Source: Chitinophaga polysaccharea (GTDB taxonomy: Bacteria > Bacteroidota > Bacteroidia > Chitinophagales > Chitinophagaceae). From it: 64,000 bases of DNA. The position numbers were made by a program, and so were the translations under genes. Below are positions 33,712 to 42,756 of this stretch, piece by piece. Positions within the stretch are counted from its first letter, which is position 1, and every line of letters starts with the position of its first letter. The notes under the pieces were generated by a model. That model ran no database searches. It was not told where the DNA came from and saw only the letters and a program-made list of their open reading frames with translations. The DNA lies in the NCBI RefSeq assembly GCF_902150045.1, contig NZ_CABFVU010000003.1, forward strand, positions 248,001 to 312,000, written 5' to 3'.

Positions 33712-33988
33712 GGGTTGCCGGTGTTGATATTGCAGGCTCATAAAAATCTTTAGAAGGAAGACACCATGTCTGCTACTTACCCCTATTCGTGTAGTATTAT
33801 TTTTTAAGGAGATAAATAAGACAATCAGCCTGTTCTCTAAAATACAGGTGTCATTGTAATGTCATATCGGCAGGGACAATTGCTATATAACCTGCAGGTT
33901 AGTTAAATTCCGGCATTACCACGTAGAAAAGCTTATGAGAAACTAGGGAACCTATTTTTCTTTTTAAACCAACCAACCATAAACTGCA

Positions 33989-35329
33989 ATGAAAACAAAA
34001 TTATCGCTTGCATTCGCATTCGGATGCCTTATCCTGTCGTCCTGTTCCAGGAATTATTCCCTTTCTGACCTAACCCCGGAAGACGGCTTGTTACCCACTA
34101 CCACTACAACTTCCGGCATTACGGATATTGCCGTAGCGCTGGGAAGTAATGCCTGGCTTACACAATGCAGCGCCGGCGCTGGGGAATTAGTGCTGGACAG
34201 TGGTCTTGCCTATTGGAGCAGCAGCAGCTCCGTTTTCAGTGCTTACTTCCGTACCAGCGCTACAGGCACACTGCACCTGGCATTAAGAGGAAAGGTGCCG
34301 GCCGGCAGCAGCCAGCTTAAGATCACTGTAGCAGGTCAGTCGAAAACCATTACAGCTTCCGGCAGCAGCTACCACACCATTGATGTGGGAGATTTCAACC
34401 TAACGGATACCGGCTATGTGAAAGTAGACTTCCAGGGGGTATCCAAAACGGACAGCTATTATGCAGAACTGTCGGATCTGTACATCAGCGGCGCTGCTAC
34501 CGGCGGCCGGCTCAATTACATTCAAACGGATGTATACTTCGGCAGGAGAGGACCCTCTGTGAACCTGGGATATACGCCGCCAGCGGGCAAAATCGTAGAA
34601 TGGTTTTATAACGAGGTAACAGTGCCCACCGGCCAGGACCCTATAGGATCTTACTTTATGACTAATGGCTTCAGCCAGGGGTATTGTGGTATACAGGTAA
34701 ACAGCGCCACTGAAAGAAGGGTGTTATTTTCTGTCTGGAGTCCTGCCGTTACAGATGATCCCAATAGTATCCCGGATTCATTGAAGATTGAGCTGCTGCG
34801 CAAAGGCCCTGGCGTACAAATAGGTACTTTTGGCAACGAGGGGGCCGGTGGACAAAGCTATCTCCCATTCAACTGGCAGGCGGGCACTACGTACCGCTTT
34901 TTAACTCATGCAGTGCCGGTAGCCGATAACAAAACGGAATTCACGTCCTGGTTCTATGCTCCTGAAACCGGTTCCTGGCAACTGATAGCCAGCTTCCGCC
35001 GCCCGAAAACCTATACGTGGTTAACCGGTTTATATTCGTTTCTGGAAAATTTCTTTCCAGAAACTGGCTATATCGGGAGAAAAGTGCAGTATGGCAATCA
35101 GTGGGCAAGAGATACCAATGGGACCTGGCATGAACTTACTAATGCACAATTTAACGGCGATGCTACTGCCGCATCGCAATCGCGTATGGACTTTGCCGGC
35201 GGTGTGGAATCCACTAAGTTTTACCTGCGTAATTGCGGCTTCTTTTCCAACTTTGTAAAGATCAATACGCCGCTCACCCGCACCCCATCAGGTATTGCGC
35301 CGGTGATCAACTTCAATACGCTGCCTTAA
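33989..35329 (+). CDS. DUF3472 lipoprotein with N-terminal DUF5077-like domain
   Basis: A 446-residue lipoprotein: signal ending in lipobox LILSSC at Cys19-20, then a Thr-rich linker. Residues about 45-165 are a beta-sandwich of the DUF5077 type (SNAWLTQCSAG ... SYYAELSDLYISG). Residues about 170-370 match DUF3472 (YFGRRGPSVNLGYT, EWFYNEVTVPTGQDPIGSYFMTNGFSQGYCGIQV, FSVWSP). Such proteins are common beside polysaccharide-degrading genes in Bacteroidota and are thought to be surface carbohydrate-handling proteins. No such neighbours are here. A GATT-family repeat begins 4 bases after the stop. Confidence 0.8.
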   Translation: MKTKLSLAFAFGCLILSSCSRNYSLSDLTPEDGLLPTTTTTSGITDIAVALGSNAWLTQCSAGAGELVLDSGLAYWSSSSSVFSAYFRTSATGTLHLALRGKVPAGSSQLKITVAGQSKTITASGSSYHTIDVGDFNLTDTGYVKVDFQGVSKTDSYYAELSDLYISGAATGGRLNYIQTDVYFGRRGPSVNLGYTPPAGKIVEWFYNEVTVPTGQDPIGSYFMTNGFSQGYCGIQVNSATERRVLFSVWSPAVTDDPNSIPDSLKIELLRKGPGVQIGTFGNEGAGGQSYLPFNWQAGTTYRFLTHAVPVADNKTEFTSWFYAPETGSWQLIASFRRPKTYTWLTGLYSFLENFFPETGYIGRKVQYGNQWARDTNGTWHELTNAQFNGDATAASQSRMDFAGGVESTKFYLRNCGFFSNFVKINTPLTRTPSGIAPVINFNTLP

Positions 35330-35333
35330 AAGC

Positions 35334-35498
35334 CGCGTATTTTTGTCTTGGAACACTGATTACGCTGATTATGATGATTTCGCTGATGTTTTTTAAAAAT
35401 TTAGATAATAGCTGGTTACTGCTCATTATAAAAAATTAAAAAAGTATCAGCGAAATCATCATAATCAGCGTAATCAGTGTTCCAAGACAAAATACGCG
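35334..35498. repeat. 165-bp inverted-repeat element with 9-base GATT periodicity
   Basis: Arms of about 53 bases (35334-35387 and 35446-35498) are complementary except for one extra T in the left arm; the 58-bp centre is AT-rich. Each arm contains ATTTTGTCT, then GATTACGCT-GATTATGAT-GATTTCGCT units in 9-base steps. It fills the gap between two convergent genes and is the same family as 22834-23036. Confidence 0.85.
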
Positions 35499-35499
35499 C

Positions 35500-36723
35500 T
35501 CAATGTGACACCTTGTTGTTTACCTTGTCTATCTTCTCTTTTATTTCTTTGGAGAACCGGGTGGCCAGTGCTTTTTTCCAGAAGATATTAGCCTGGGCAG
35601 TATCCTTCCTTTCCAGGTAATAATCACCCATACTATCATAAGTATTGAAGCTTTCGGGGAAGTAGCGGATGTTCAGCCGGAAGAACATTTCGGCCTTGGC
35701 ATAATTTTTCTGTTGAAGATTATAATACCCGAATTCATTCAGTGTAGCTTCGTAGGGGCGTACCTGGTAGCCCATCTCTTCAGACAGGGTTTTAAAGTGT
35801 GTGGTAATAAGCGCTTCCAGGGAATCTGCCGGGCAGGTATTATCTGTATACAGGTAGGTAGGAAAACGGTGATGCGGGAAAAGAAATCTCAGGCCATCAT
35901 ATTCTCCTGCAAATGGTATGGAATTATGGTCATCATCTTCATAATATTTATAACTCCATCTTAGCCGGTTACCGGTAAATTTTCTCAGCAGGTCGGTAAA
36001 AGTAAGAATAGCGCTGGTGTGTACAGATCCCTGTGAGTTGTCTTTCCGCAATTGTATGGTATCGAGTCCCGGCTTCATGGTATGCGCCACCGCGAGATAG
36101 AGACTTTTGTTTTTAAAAGACGACTGTAACTGTGTACCGGCCTGGGACAACATCTGTTTATTATTCCACGAGAAGCTTGGATCAATAGCAATGTAGCCAT
36201 TGAACAGTCCGGGATGATGCAGCAGGGTATTTACCACCATCAGTCCGCCCAGGGAATGCCCTATCAGAACACGATAGGGAGCGGTGGCGTATTTTTTATC
36301 GATGTAGGGAATAAGCTCTTTGCCAAGAAAACCGGTGAAGGCTTCGCCGCCTCCTGAACCAGGATACAGGGAATCGCGTGTAGGGGTAAGGTCGCGTGTG
36401 CGGTTACCTCTGGTGTTGGGAATACCTACTATGATCATTCGCGGCAATGCTGTATTACCGTTGACAGTGCTTAACTGCAGGATCATGGATTGCAGCGACG
36501 CGAAATGAAAATCTCCATCCAACAGGTATACCACCGGGTAGGCAGGTTTTGTAAAGTAACTGGTATCTGCAGGCGGTGTATACACCCACAGTGGCCTGTT
36601 TTCCTTCAATATATCAGAATATATACTGTCGGTTTGCCCGAAGGGAACCAGGCTTGGCTGCATCTGGGCCATCAAACCAGTATACGAGCATAACAGGAGG
36701 CATGATGCGAATAGTTTTTTCAT
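35500..36723 (-). CDS. Secreted esterase of the IroE/Fes type (PF00756) with C-terminal TPR-like tail
   Basis: A 407-residue exported alpha/beta hydrolase. The ATG at 36723 precedes a clean signal peptide (KKLFASCLLLCSYTGLMAQ); the frame's 40-residue upstream extension is unlikely. Residues about 30-260 are the esterase domain: YPVVYLLDGDFHF, the IVGIPNT.GNRTRDLTP motif of this family, nucleophile serine in LIGHSLGG, and the late DDDHNSIP acid/His region. The last ~90 residues look like TPR helices (YNLQQKNYAKAEMFFRLNI). Family members cleave siderophore or feruloyl esters; the substrate here is unknown. Confidence 0.85.
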   Translation of the reverse strand: MKKLFASCLLLCSYTGLMAQMQPSLVPFGQTDSIYSDILKENRPLWVYTPPADTSYFTKPAYPVVYLLDGDFHFASLQSMILQLSTVNGNTALPRMIIVGIPNTRGNRTRDLTPTRDSLYPGSGGGEAFTGFLGKELIPYIDKKYATAPYRVLIGHSLGGLMVVNTLLHHPGLFNGYIAIDPSFSWNNKQMLSQAGTQLQSSFKNKSLYLAVAHTMKPGLDTIQLRKDNSQGSVHTSAILTFTDLLRKFTGNRLRWSYKYYEDDDHNSIPFAGEYDGLRFLFPHHRFPTYLYTDNTCPADSLEALITTHFKTLSEEMGYQVRPYEATLNEFGYYNLQQKNYAKAEMFFRLNIRYFPESFNTYDSMGDYYLERKDTAQANIFWKKALATRFSKEIKEKIDKVNNKVSH

Positions 36724-36823
36724 ACCGGGTAATAATTTCCGGTAAGATAGTGTTTTCCCCATGTCTGTTCCGTCAGTTGTGACCAGGGGGCAGATCATGT
36801 GGCAGAAAGGAGGATTTGCGGGA

Positions 36824-36854
36824 CGGAATTTGTCCTGGAACAAGACAAATTCCG
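36824..36854. terminator. Hairpin downstream of the FabF gene
   Basis: CGGAATTTGTC (36824-36834) pairs exactly with GACAAATTCCG (36844-36854), 9-base loop, just past the FabF stop on the minus strand. There is no U-run, so function is uncertain. Confidence 0.45.
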
Positions 36855-36861
36855 CTGCAAA

Positions 36862-38103
36862 CTACGCTTTTTTGAACACCACTATCCCGTTATGTCCGCC
36901 GAAACCGAAGGTGTTGCTCATGGCTACGTTCACCGTTTTTTCCAGGGCGGTGCCCAGTACGATCTGTAAGGTACCGGGGATGGCGGGATCCAGCTCCTGT
37001 GTATTGATAGTCGGAGGGATGATGCCTTTTTGTATGCTCATCACACTGGCAATGGCTTCTATGGCTCCCGCAGCGCCAAGCAGGTGGCCTGTCATGGATT
37101 TGGTGGCACTGATATGCAGGTGTGATGGCGTGGCGCCAAACAGTTTGCCGATGGCGGCTATTTCACTCAGGTCGCCTACGGGAGTGGAGGTAGCATGTGC
37201 ATTCAGGTAATCTACTGCTTCCTTGTTCAGGCCCGCGTCTTCAAGTGCCAGCTGCATCGCCCGTAGGGCGCCCAATCCTTCCGGATGGGTAGCAGTCATA
37301 TGATACGCATCGGCGGTCATAGCAGCACCGGCTACTTCTGCATAAATATATGCGCCCCTGGCTTTGGCATGCTCATACTCTTCCAGGATCAGTGCGCCGG
37401 CGCCTTCTCCCATCACAAAACCATCGCGGTGCACATCAAAAGGACGGGATGCAGCAGTAGGGTCGTCATTACGTACCGACATGGCTTTCATGGCACAGAA
37501 ACCACCTACGGAAGCTGGGGTTACAGGCGCTTCAGAGCCGCCGGTCACCACTACTTTGGCCTTACCCAAACGGATATACGTTAAGGCATCCATGATGGCA
37601 GTATTGGAGGTAGCGCAGGCTGATACGGTGGTATAGTTAATGCCCATCAGGCCATACTTGATGGAGATCATACCCGATGCCATATTGGTGATCAGCTTGG
37701 GTACAAAATAAGGGCTGAAACGGGGATTAAAATCACCGGAAACATATTCGGTCACCTGTTCTTCAAACGTCTGCATGCCACCCTGGCCGGAGCCCCAGAT
37801 CACGCCAGTATCGAAAGGATCCATTTTGCTGAAGTCGAGCCCGGAATCCTTTACCGCCTGGTCGGCCGCTACCAGTGCATATTGGGTAAACGGGTCTGTT
37901 TTACGGAGTTCTCCCTTATCCAGTGAAGTGGAGGGGTCAAAGCCTTTCAGTTCATGTGCAAACTGTGTGCGGAACCGGCTGGCATCAAAGTGACTAATGG
38001 TAGCAGCCCCGCTTTTACCATTAACAAGACCGTTCCAGAAATCGGTAACATTATTACCAATGGGAGATACCGTACCCATTCCTGTTATAACAACTCTTTT
38101 CAT
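36862..38103 (-). CDS. fabF: Beta-ketoacyl-ACP synthase II
   Basis: A 413-residue condensing enzyme that elongates acyl-ACP chains with malonyl-ACP. The Cys-His-His triad is present: Cys163 in SACATSN, His in NAHATSTPVGD and His in TKSMTGHLLGAAG. The closing SNTFGFGGHN motif is intact. The length and the Cys position agree with FabF. It is probably not the only housekeeping copy, because here it follows a TetR regulator by six bases and no acyl carrier protein gene is adjacent. A dedicated role in membrane lipid adjustment is an inference. Confidence 0.9.
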   Translation of the reverse strand: MKRVVITGMGTVSPIGNNVTDFWNGLVNGKSGAATISHFDASRFRTQFAHELKGFDPSTSLDKGELRKTDPFTQYALVAADQAVKDSGLDFSKMDPFDTGVIWGSGQGGMQTFEEQVTEYVSGDFNPRFSPYFVPKLITNMASGMISIKYGLMGINYTTVSACATSNTAIMDALTYIRLGKAKVVVTGGSEAPVTPASVGGFCAMKAMSVRNDDPTAASRPFDVHRDGFVMGEGAGALILEEYEHAKARGAYIYAEVAGAAMTADAYHMTATHPEGLGALRAMQLALEDAGLNKEAVDYLNAHATSTPVGDLSEIAAIGKLFGATPSHLHISATKSMTGHLLGAAGAIEAIASVMSIQKGIIPPTINTQELDPAIPGTLQIVLGTALEKTVNVAMSNTFGFGGHNGIVVFKKA

Positions 38104-38109
38104 AGCTGG

Positions 38110-38667
38110 TTATTTATGACGCAGGTCGTCCATCAGCTGTTCCGCAATAAGGCGGAAAGCAGATGGCCCCATCACCCTCGATAAAAGAAGGGAAGCCTGC
38201 AAATTGGATATAATGATCAGCGCCCGCGCATGGGCGGTGCCTTTAAAATGAATAAGTTTCTTTTTCCTGCCCTGTTCCAGGCATTGGGTAAGCCAGTTCA
38301 CAATGCTTCCGGCCATTTCCTGTACTTTGGCCTGCATGGCCGGTTCCAGCGTTTCAAAGTCCGGCGCAAGAGATCCCATTAAACAGATATTGCCTTCTTT
38401 GCTGTGACGACGGAATACTTCCGTGAGCTTTTCCAGCTGTTCATTTTCCGGCAGGTTTTTCCACCTGCTGGTTTGTGTATGAAATTTTGCCATCTCCTGG
38501 TCCACTACCTCCACGCCGAGGTCGGCTTTTGCCGGGAAATGATAATGTATGGCTGCATTTTTTATTTCCAGCGGTGCTGAAATGTCCTTATAACTAAAGG
38601 CATTGAATCCTTTAGTCCTCACCAGGCGGTCGGCCAGCGCCACTATTTTATCTTTTGTTTCAGACAT
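38110..38667 (-). CDS. TetR/AcrR-family regulator upstream of fabF
   Basis: A 185-residue regulator. The N-terminal helix-turn-helix is clear (KIVALADRLVRTKGFNAFSYKDISAPLEIKNAAIHYHFPAKADLGVEVV). The rest is the helical ligand domain. The ATG at 38667 starts at MSETKDK; a start seven codons earlier at 38688 is also open. It precedes fabF by six bases, so the two are cotranscribed. The 8-bp dyad at 38692-38711 lies directly upstream and is its likely operator, giving feedback control of both genes. The ligand may be an acyl compound, an inference from the neighbour. Confidence 0.88.
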   Translation of the reverse strand: MSETKDKIVALADRLVRTKGFNAFSYKDISAPLEIKNAAIHYHFPAKADLGVEVVDQEMAKFHTQTSRWKNLPENEQLEKLTEVFRRHSKEGNICLMGSLAPDFETLEPAMQAKVQEMAGSIVNWLTQCLEQGRKKKLIHFKGTAHARALIIISNLQASLLLSRVMGPSAFRLIAEQLMDDLRHK

Positions 38668-38691
38668 GATCTGCCGTTTGCGGCACAAATA

Positions 38692-38711
38692 TACTTACTT
38701 AGTAGTAAGTA
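38692..38711. promoter_or_regulatory. TetR-type operator dyad
   Basis: TACTTACT-TAGT-AGTAAGTA, perfect 8-bp arms, 25 bp before the TetR ATG. The length and the form with TACTNNNNAGTA at the centre are typical of TetR-family operators. Confidence 0.75.
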
Positions 38712-38769
38712 AACAAATTACGGGTTTATTACGTATAACCTATCAGGTTATAACCGTCCCATCGGCAGA

Positions 38770-41148
38770 TTATTCTGCTTTTAAACTGTTAACAGGATTC
38801 ATCAATGCCGCTTTTATGCTCTGGAAGCTGATAGTGAGCAGTGCTATCAGCATGGCGGCTAAACCCGCCAGCAGGAATACCCAGTAATGGATAGATACCC
38901 GGTAGGGAAATTTCTGTAACCATTGATCCATGGTATACCAGGCCACGGGGAATGCTATCAGGGCTGCAATACCCACCAGTTTGAGGAAGTCGGCGGAAAG
39001 CAGCCGGGTAATACCGGATACGCTGGCGCCAAGTACTTTGCGGATCCCTATTTCTTTGGTTCTTCTTTCGGCAGTGTAAGCAGCCAGACCGAATAATCCC
39101 AGGCAGCTGATCACTATGGCCAGTGTGGCAAATAACCGCGATAGCTGCTGCATGAGCGTTTCATTTGTGAACATGGCGTTAAACTGGTCGTCTATAAACC
39201 GGTAAGTAAAAGGATATGCAGGGTTCATTTGTTGCATAACCGCGCCGATTTTATGAAGCGCTGTTTCTTTATCTGCACCGGCATTCATGCGTATGTACAT
39301 CAGGTTCGTTTCTTCGGGCAAACAGTAAAATACTACAGGATCAGGGCTGCCGTACATATTGCCATATACATAATTTTTTACCACCCCGGCAACACGGGAA
39401 TGAATAATGGAATCTGTGGTGTAGGGCGTAGTAATGGTTTTACCAACAGCGCTGCCTTTGCCCATCAGTTGCTCCAGCGATTCAGTGATCAATACATCCA
39501 TACCATTTGCCGCAGCCACAGGCTTAAAATCGCTGCCAGCCACTATCTTCATACCGGCGGTTTGAATGAACTCGGGGCTTACCAGCCGCTGGGAAATAAG
39601 GATACTACCGGTAGCCGGTTTTCCTTCCCAGCCTATATCTTCTGTATTATTACCACCATATAGAGGAACATGATCTGCCAATGCAACATTTTCCACTACG
39701 CCGGTTGCCAGTAAAGCTGTTTTAACGGCTGCAAAATTCTGCTTTATAGTACCCTGCGCATCTATGGAAATAAGGTTGTCTTTGTTGAGGCCAAGGTTAC
39801 GCTTCTTCACATGCTGGATCTGCTGGTAAATAACTGCGGTACAAATGATAAGGATAATAGACACATTGAACTGCACAATCACCAGGCCTTTACGGATAAA
39901 GACAGCACTGCCTGTTTTTGATTTAATGCCCTTCAGCACAAACACCGGGTTGAAGGATGACAGGTACAGCGAAGGATAACTGCCAGCCAGTACGCCACAT
40001 ACCACTGTAATACCCAGCAGCCACAGGAGATGCATCGGTTTATCCAATGCTATGCTGAGATGCTTATCAACCAATATGTTGAATCCGGGTAACACAACGA
40101 GTAAAATTAATACCGCCAGTACTGCTGCCAGCGCCGACATAAACAATGCTTCACAGATAAACTGGGTGATCAGTTTATTCTTTCCTGCTCCCATTACTTT
40201 GCGGACGCCCACTTCCTTCGCACGTTTTTCGCTGCGGGCGGTAGCCAGGTTCATGAAATTGATACAGGCAATAAATAAAATGATCCAGGCAATGAGTGAA
40301 AATAAACGGACATACTCTATACGGCCTCCGCTTTGTTTACCATTGCTGAACTGGCCATGCAACCGCCAGTCGTTCATATTGAACAGGAAAGCCTGGTTAA
40401 TAGCGCCGGGGTTATGATTGGCAATGATGTGTTGCATTTTAGCATTAATGCCTGATACATCTGCATTGGGGGCCAGTTCTGCGTAAGTGTCAACAGAATT
40501 GGCGCCCCAGTTTTTCAGGTATGCATTCTGTTTGAAATAGATTTCGAAAGGTGCGGCCCACTCAAATTTTATACTGGAATTTTCGGGAATGTCTTTTATC
40601 ACTCCAGATACCACATATGGCTGCGCATTGTCTACCGTAATGGTTTTGCCTACCACGTTCCTGGTACCACCAAAAAATTTCCTGGCCGTTTTTTCTGTGA
40701 TAACAACAGAGTATAATTGTGGAAAAGGGTTGGCTGCATTGCCTTCTATAAACGGAAACGTGAAAATGCTAAAGAAACTGGCATCTGCATACAGACCAGA
40801 GGCATACATTTTTTTATCTCCAAGCGTAAATAATATATCAGTGCCTCCCTCTGAAGTCCTACAGGTTTGCGCAATACCGGGTATTTCCGTTTTCATGGCT
40901 TCTGCCAGGGGGGCAGGTGTAGAATTGAATGTGCGTATATCGCCATCATAATTCCAGTTCTCCCATACGCGGTAAATCTGGTCTTTCTTTACATGTGCAT
41001 TATCATAGGTAACTTCATCTTCTACCCATAAAAAAATAACACCAGCACAGGCTAAGCCTATTGCCAGCCCGAAAATATTCAGGAAACTATAGGTTTTATT
41101 TTTCAGGAGATGTCTGAATGTGATTTTTATATAGTTCTTTAGCATCAT
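38770..41148 (-). CDS. ABC transporter permease of the MacB/FtsX type
   Basis: A 792-residue inner-membrane protein. It has the N-terminal motif of this large Bacteroidota group (LKNYIKITFRHLLKNKTYSFLNIFGLAIGLA), a periplasmic MacB-type domain (about 100-250), a first FtsX block (about 285-400: SEKRAKEVGVRKVMGAGKN), a second periplasmic domain and a second FtsX block (about 670-785: AERRTKEIGIRKVLGASV). Two permease halves are thus fused in one chain. No ATPase gene is adjacent. The cargo, probably a lipid or peptide, is unknown. Confidence 0.9.
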   Translation of the reverse strand: MMLKNYIKITFRHLLKNKTYSFLNIFGLAIGLACAGVIFLWVEDEVTYDNAHVKKDQIYRVWENWNYDGDIRTFNSTPAPLAEAMKTEIPGIAQTCRTSEGGTDILFTLGDKKMYASGLYADASFFSIFTFPFIEGNAANPFPQLYSVVITEKTARKFFGGTRNVVGKTITVDNAQPYVVSGVIKDIPENSSIKFEWAAPFEIYFKQNAYLKNWGANSVDTYAELAPNADVSGINAKMQHIIANHNPGAINQAFLFNMNDWRLHGQFSNGKQSGGRIEYVRLFSLIAWIILFIACINFMNLATARSEKRAKEVGVRKVMGAGKNKLITQFICEALFMSALAAVLAVLILLVVLPGFNILVDKHLSIALDKPMHLLWLLGITVVCGVLAGSYPSLYLSSFNPVFVLKGIKSKTGSAVFIRKGLVIVQFNVSIILIICTAVIYQQIQHVKKRNLGLNKDNLISIDAQGTIKQNFAAVKTALLATGVVENVALADHVPLYGGNNTEDIGWEGKPATGSILISQRLVSPEFIQTAGMKIVAGSDFKPVAAANGMDVLITESLEQLMGKGSAVGKTITTPYTTDSIIHSRVAGVVKNYVYGNMYGSPDPVVFYCLPEETNLMYIRMNAGADKETALHKIGAVMQQMNPAYPFTYRFIDDQFNAMFTNETLMQQLSRLFATLAIVISCLGLFGLAAYTAERRTKEIGIRKVLGASVSGITRLLSADFLKLVGIAALIAFPVAWYTMDQWLQKFPYRVSIHYWVFLLAGLAAMLIALLTISFQSIKAALMNPVNSLKAE

Positions 41149-41311
41149 GGGATTTACACAATTATGAGTAGTGCAATTTATCCTGACTAAGATAATGCCA
41201 TGGCTCTATGAATTGATAATGAGTTATTTGTATAAATGATAATGTCCGTTTTTAAGGCCGCTGTGTCCGGATTCGAACATGCTGATGCCGGCTAAGGGCA
41301 ACTATATGCAA

Positions 41312-41361
41312 GGTTCATTGTTAAATTATACTGGTTCACCCCCTTATTTGTCCGGTTCACC
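41312..41361. promoter_or_regulatory. Triple direct repeat GGTTCA at 21-bp spacing
   Basis: GGTTCA begins at 41312, 41333 and 41354, exactly 21 bp apart; the last two copies are GGTTCACC. The spacing places all copies on one face of the helix. The array lies upstream of and overlaps the proposed promoter of the haem protein gene at 41424. Confidence 0.6.
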
Positions 41362-41375
41362 TAAATGGATCTTTG
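41347..41375 (+). promoter_or_regulatory. Predicted promoter of the haem-binding/P460 gene
   Basis: TTTG at 41347-41350 and GATCTTTG at 41368-41375 are 17 bases apart, a good -33 and a one-mismatch -7 of the TTTG/TANNTTTG type. The start codon is 48 bases downstream. Confidence 0.4.
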
Positions 41376-41423
41376 GAGGTGATACAGGTTATTTATTTTG
41401 ATGCAAATATAAATGACGATATT

Positions 41424-42749
41424 ATGAAACGGAATAAAAAGTGGAAAGTAGTACTGCTGATAGCTGTCGCCTGTTTTATCGCTTTACAGTTCATCAGGCC
41501 CCGTATCACAAATCCGCCGGTAACAGGGGAACCTGATGTTCCGCCGGAGGTGAGCGCTGTATTGCGAAAGGCCTGCTACGATTGCCACTCCAACGAAACG
41601 CACCTGGCCTGGTTCGACCAGGTATCGCCTGCCATCTGGCTGGTAGCCGGTCATATCACCGATGGCAGGCAGGTAGTTAATTTCTCTACCTGGGACAGTT
41701 TGTCAAAAGACCAGCAGAAGGGAAAACTGTTTGAATCCCTTAACCAGGTGATGTTTAAAACAATGCCGCTCCCGCAGTATACTGCGCTTCATCCCACTGC
41801 ACGTTTAACAGGGGAAGATATCACGGTGCTTAAAAATTACCTGGCTACGCAGCTGTTGCCCGTAAAGCCCGACAGCAGTAAAACCGCTGCCGCCAACCGC
41901 CAATACGACGCCTGGGACCCTGCAGCCCCTGTTGCCCGGATACAGCCTGTTGCTAACGGTATCGGCTATATGCCGGATTATAAGAACTGGGAAGCCATCA
42001 GTAGCACGCAGCGACTGGATAACGGCACCATGCGGGTGATCACGGGGAATGATATTGCAGTGAAGGCGATCCGGGAACATACAACCAACCCATGGCCCGA
42101 TGGTACGATATTCGCCAAAATAGCCTGGGACGAGCAGGCAGATAGCACGGGAAATATCACCCCGGGCGAGTTTAAGCAGGTGGAGTTTATGATCAAAGAC
42201 AGCCATAAATACGCTACTACCAAGGGCTGGGGCTGGGCACGATGGAAAGGAACCGACCTGAAACCTTATGGGAAAAATGCCATGTTCACGATGGAATGCG
42301 TTAACTGTCACCAGCCTATGCGCAACAACGATTTTGTTTTCACCACGCCCACGCAACATACCACTGCATCGCTGCCTGATACGCCGTTCCTGAAACTGAA
42401 CGAATGGAAAGCGATCACCAGCGGTATTCAGAAAGGTCAGCAGACCATGAGCACCCTGTATGGTAATGAGCGGGCAGTGGCCAGTTCAAGGAAAGGCGCC
42501 GGGGGCTACCCGGCAGATGCATTACTTACGCTGGTGACCTGGAAGCAGCGGGAGGACGATCATTGGTTTGGCGCAGTGATCCCCGGGATAGTAGCATCTG
42601 TGGAACAGGTACAGTTCCAGCCTGGCAATGCTGTCCCGCTGTACAAGAAATATACGGGCAATAAACTGATACCCGATAAAACCAGCGAAGAAGAAGCAAA
42701 AAGCAGGATTGCATATATCATTCGCCAGCGGGCGTCTGTAATGCCCTGA
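41424..42749 (+). CDS. Fusion of a haem-binding domain and cytochrome P460
   Basis: A 441-residue protein anchored or exported by an N-terminal hydrophobic segment (VVLLIAVACFIALQFI). Residues about 35-150 are a haem-binding domain with c-type motif CYDCH (Cys51, Cys54, His55). Residues about 185-400 are cytochrome P460 (YKNWEAISSTQRLDNGTMRVITGN ... FKQVEFMIKDSHKY) with a second c-type motif CVNCH (Cys292, Cys295, His296). Cytochromes P460 oxidise hydroxylamine or NO-type compounds, so periplasmic nitrogen-oxide detoxification is possible. The ATG at 41424 fits the membrane segment; the 17-residue upstream extension is rejected. Confidence 0.88.
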   Translation: MKRNKKWKVVLLIAVACFIALQFIRPRITNPPVTGEPDVPPEVSAVLRKACYDCHSNETHLAWFDQVSPAIWLVAGHITDGRQVVNFSTWDSLSKDQQKGKLFESLNQVMFKTMPLPQYTALHPTARLTGEDITVLKNYLATQLLPVKPDSSKTAAANRQYDAWDPAAPVARIQPVANGIGYMPDYKNWEAISSTQRLDNGTMRVITGNDIAVKAIREHTTNPWPDGTIFAKIAWDEQADSTGNITPGEFKQVEFMIKDSHKYATTKGWGWARWKGTDLKPYGKNAMFTMECVNCHQPMRNNDFVFTTPTQHTTASLPDTPFLKLNEWKAITSGIQKGQQTMSTLYGNERAVASSRKGAGGYPADALLTLVTWKQREDDHWFGAVIPGIVASVEQVQFQPGNAVPLYKKYTGNKLIPDKTSEEEAKSRIAYIIRQRASVMP

Positions 42750-42756
42750 TGCTTTG

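Noticed and set aside
35334..35498. CRISPR array suggested by repeated GATT units
   Set aside because: Units are nine bases, continuous, and mirrored in an inverted arm; there are no spacers of constant length and no cas genes.
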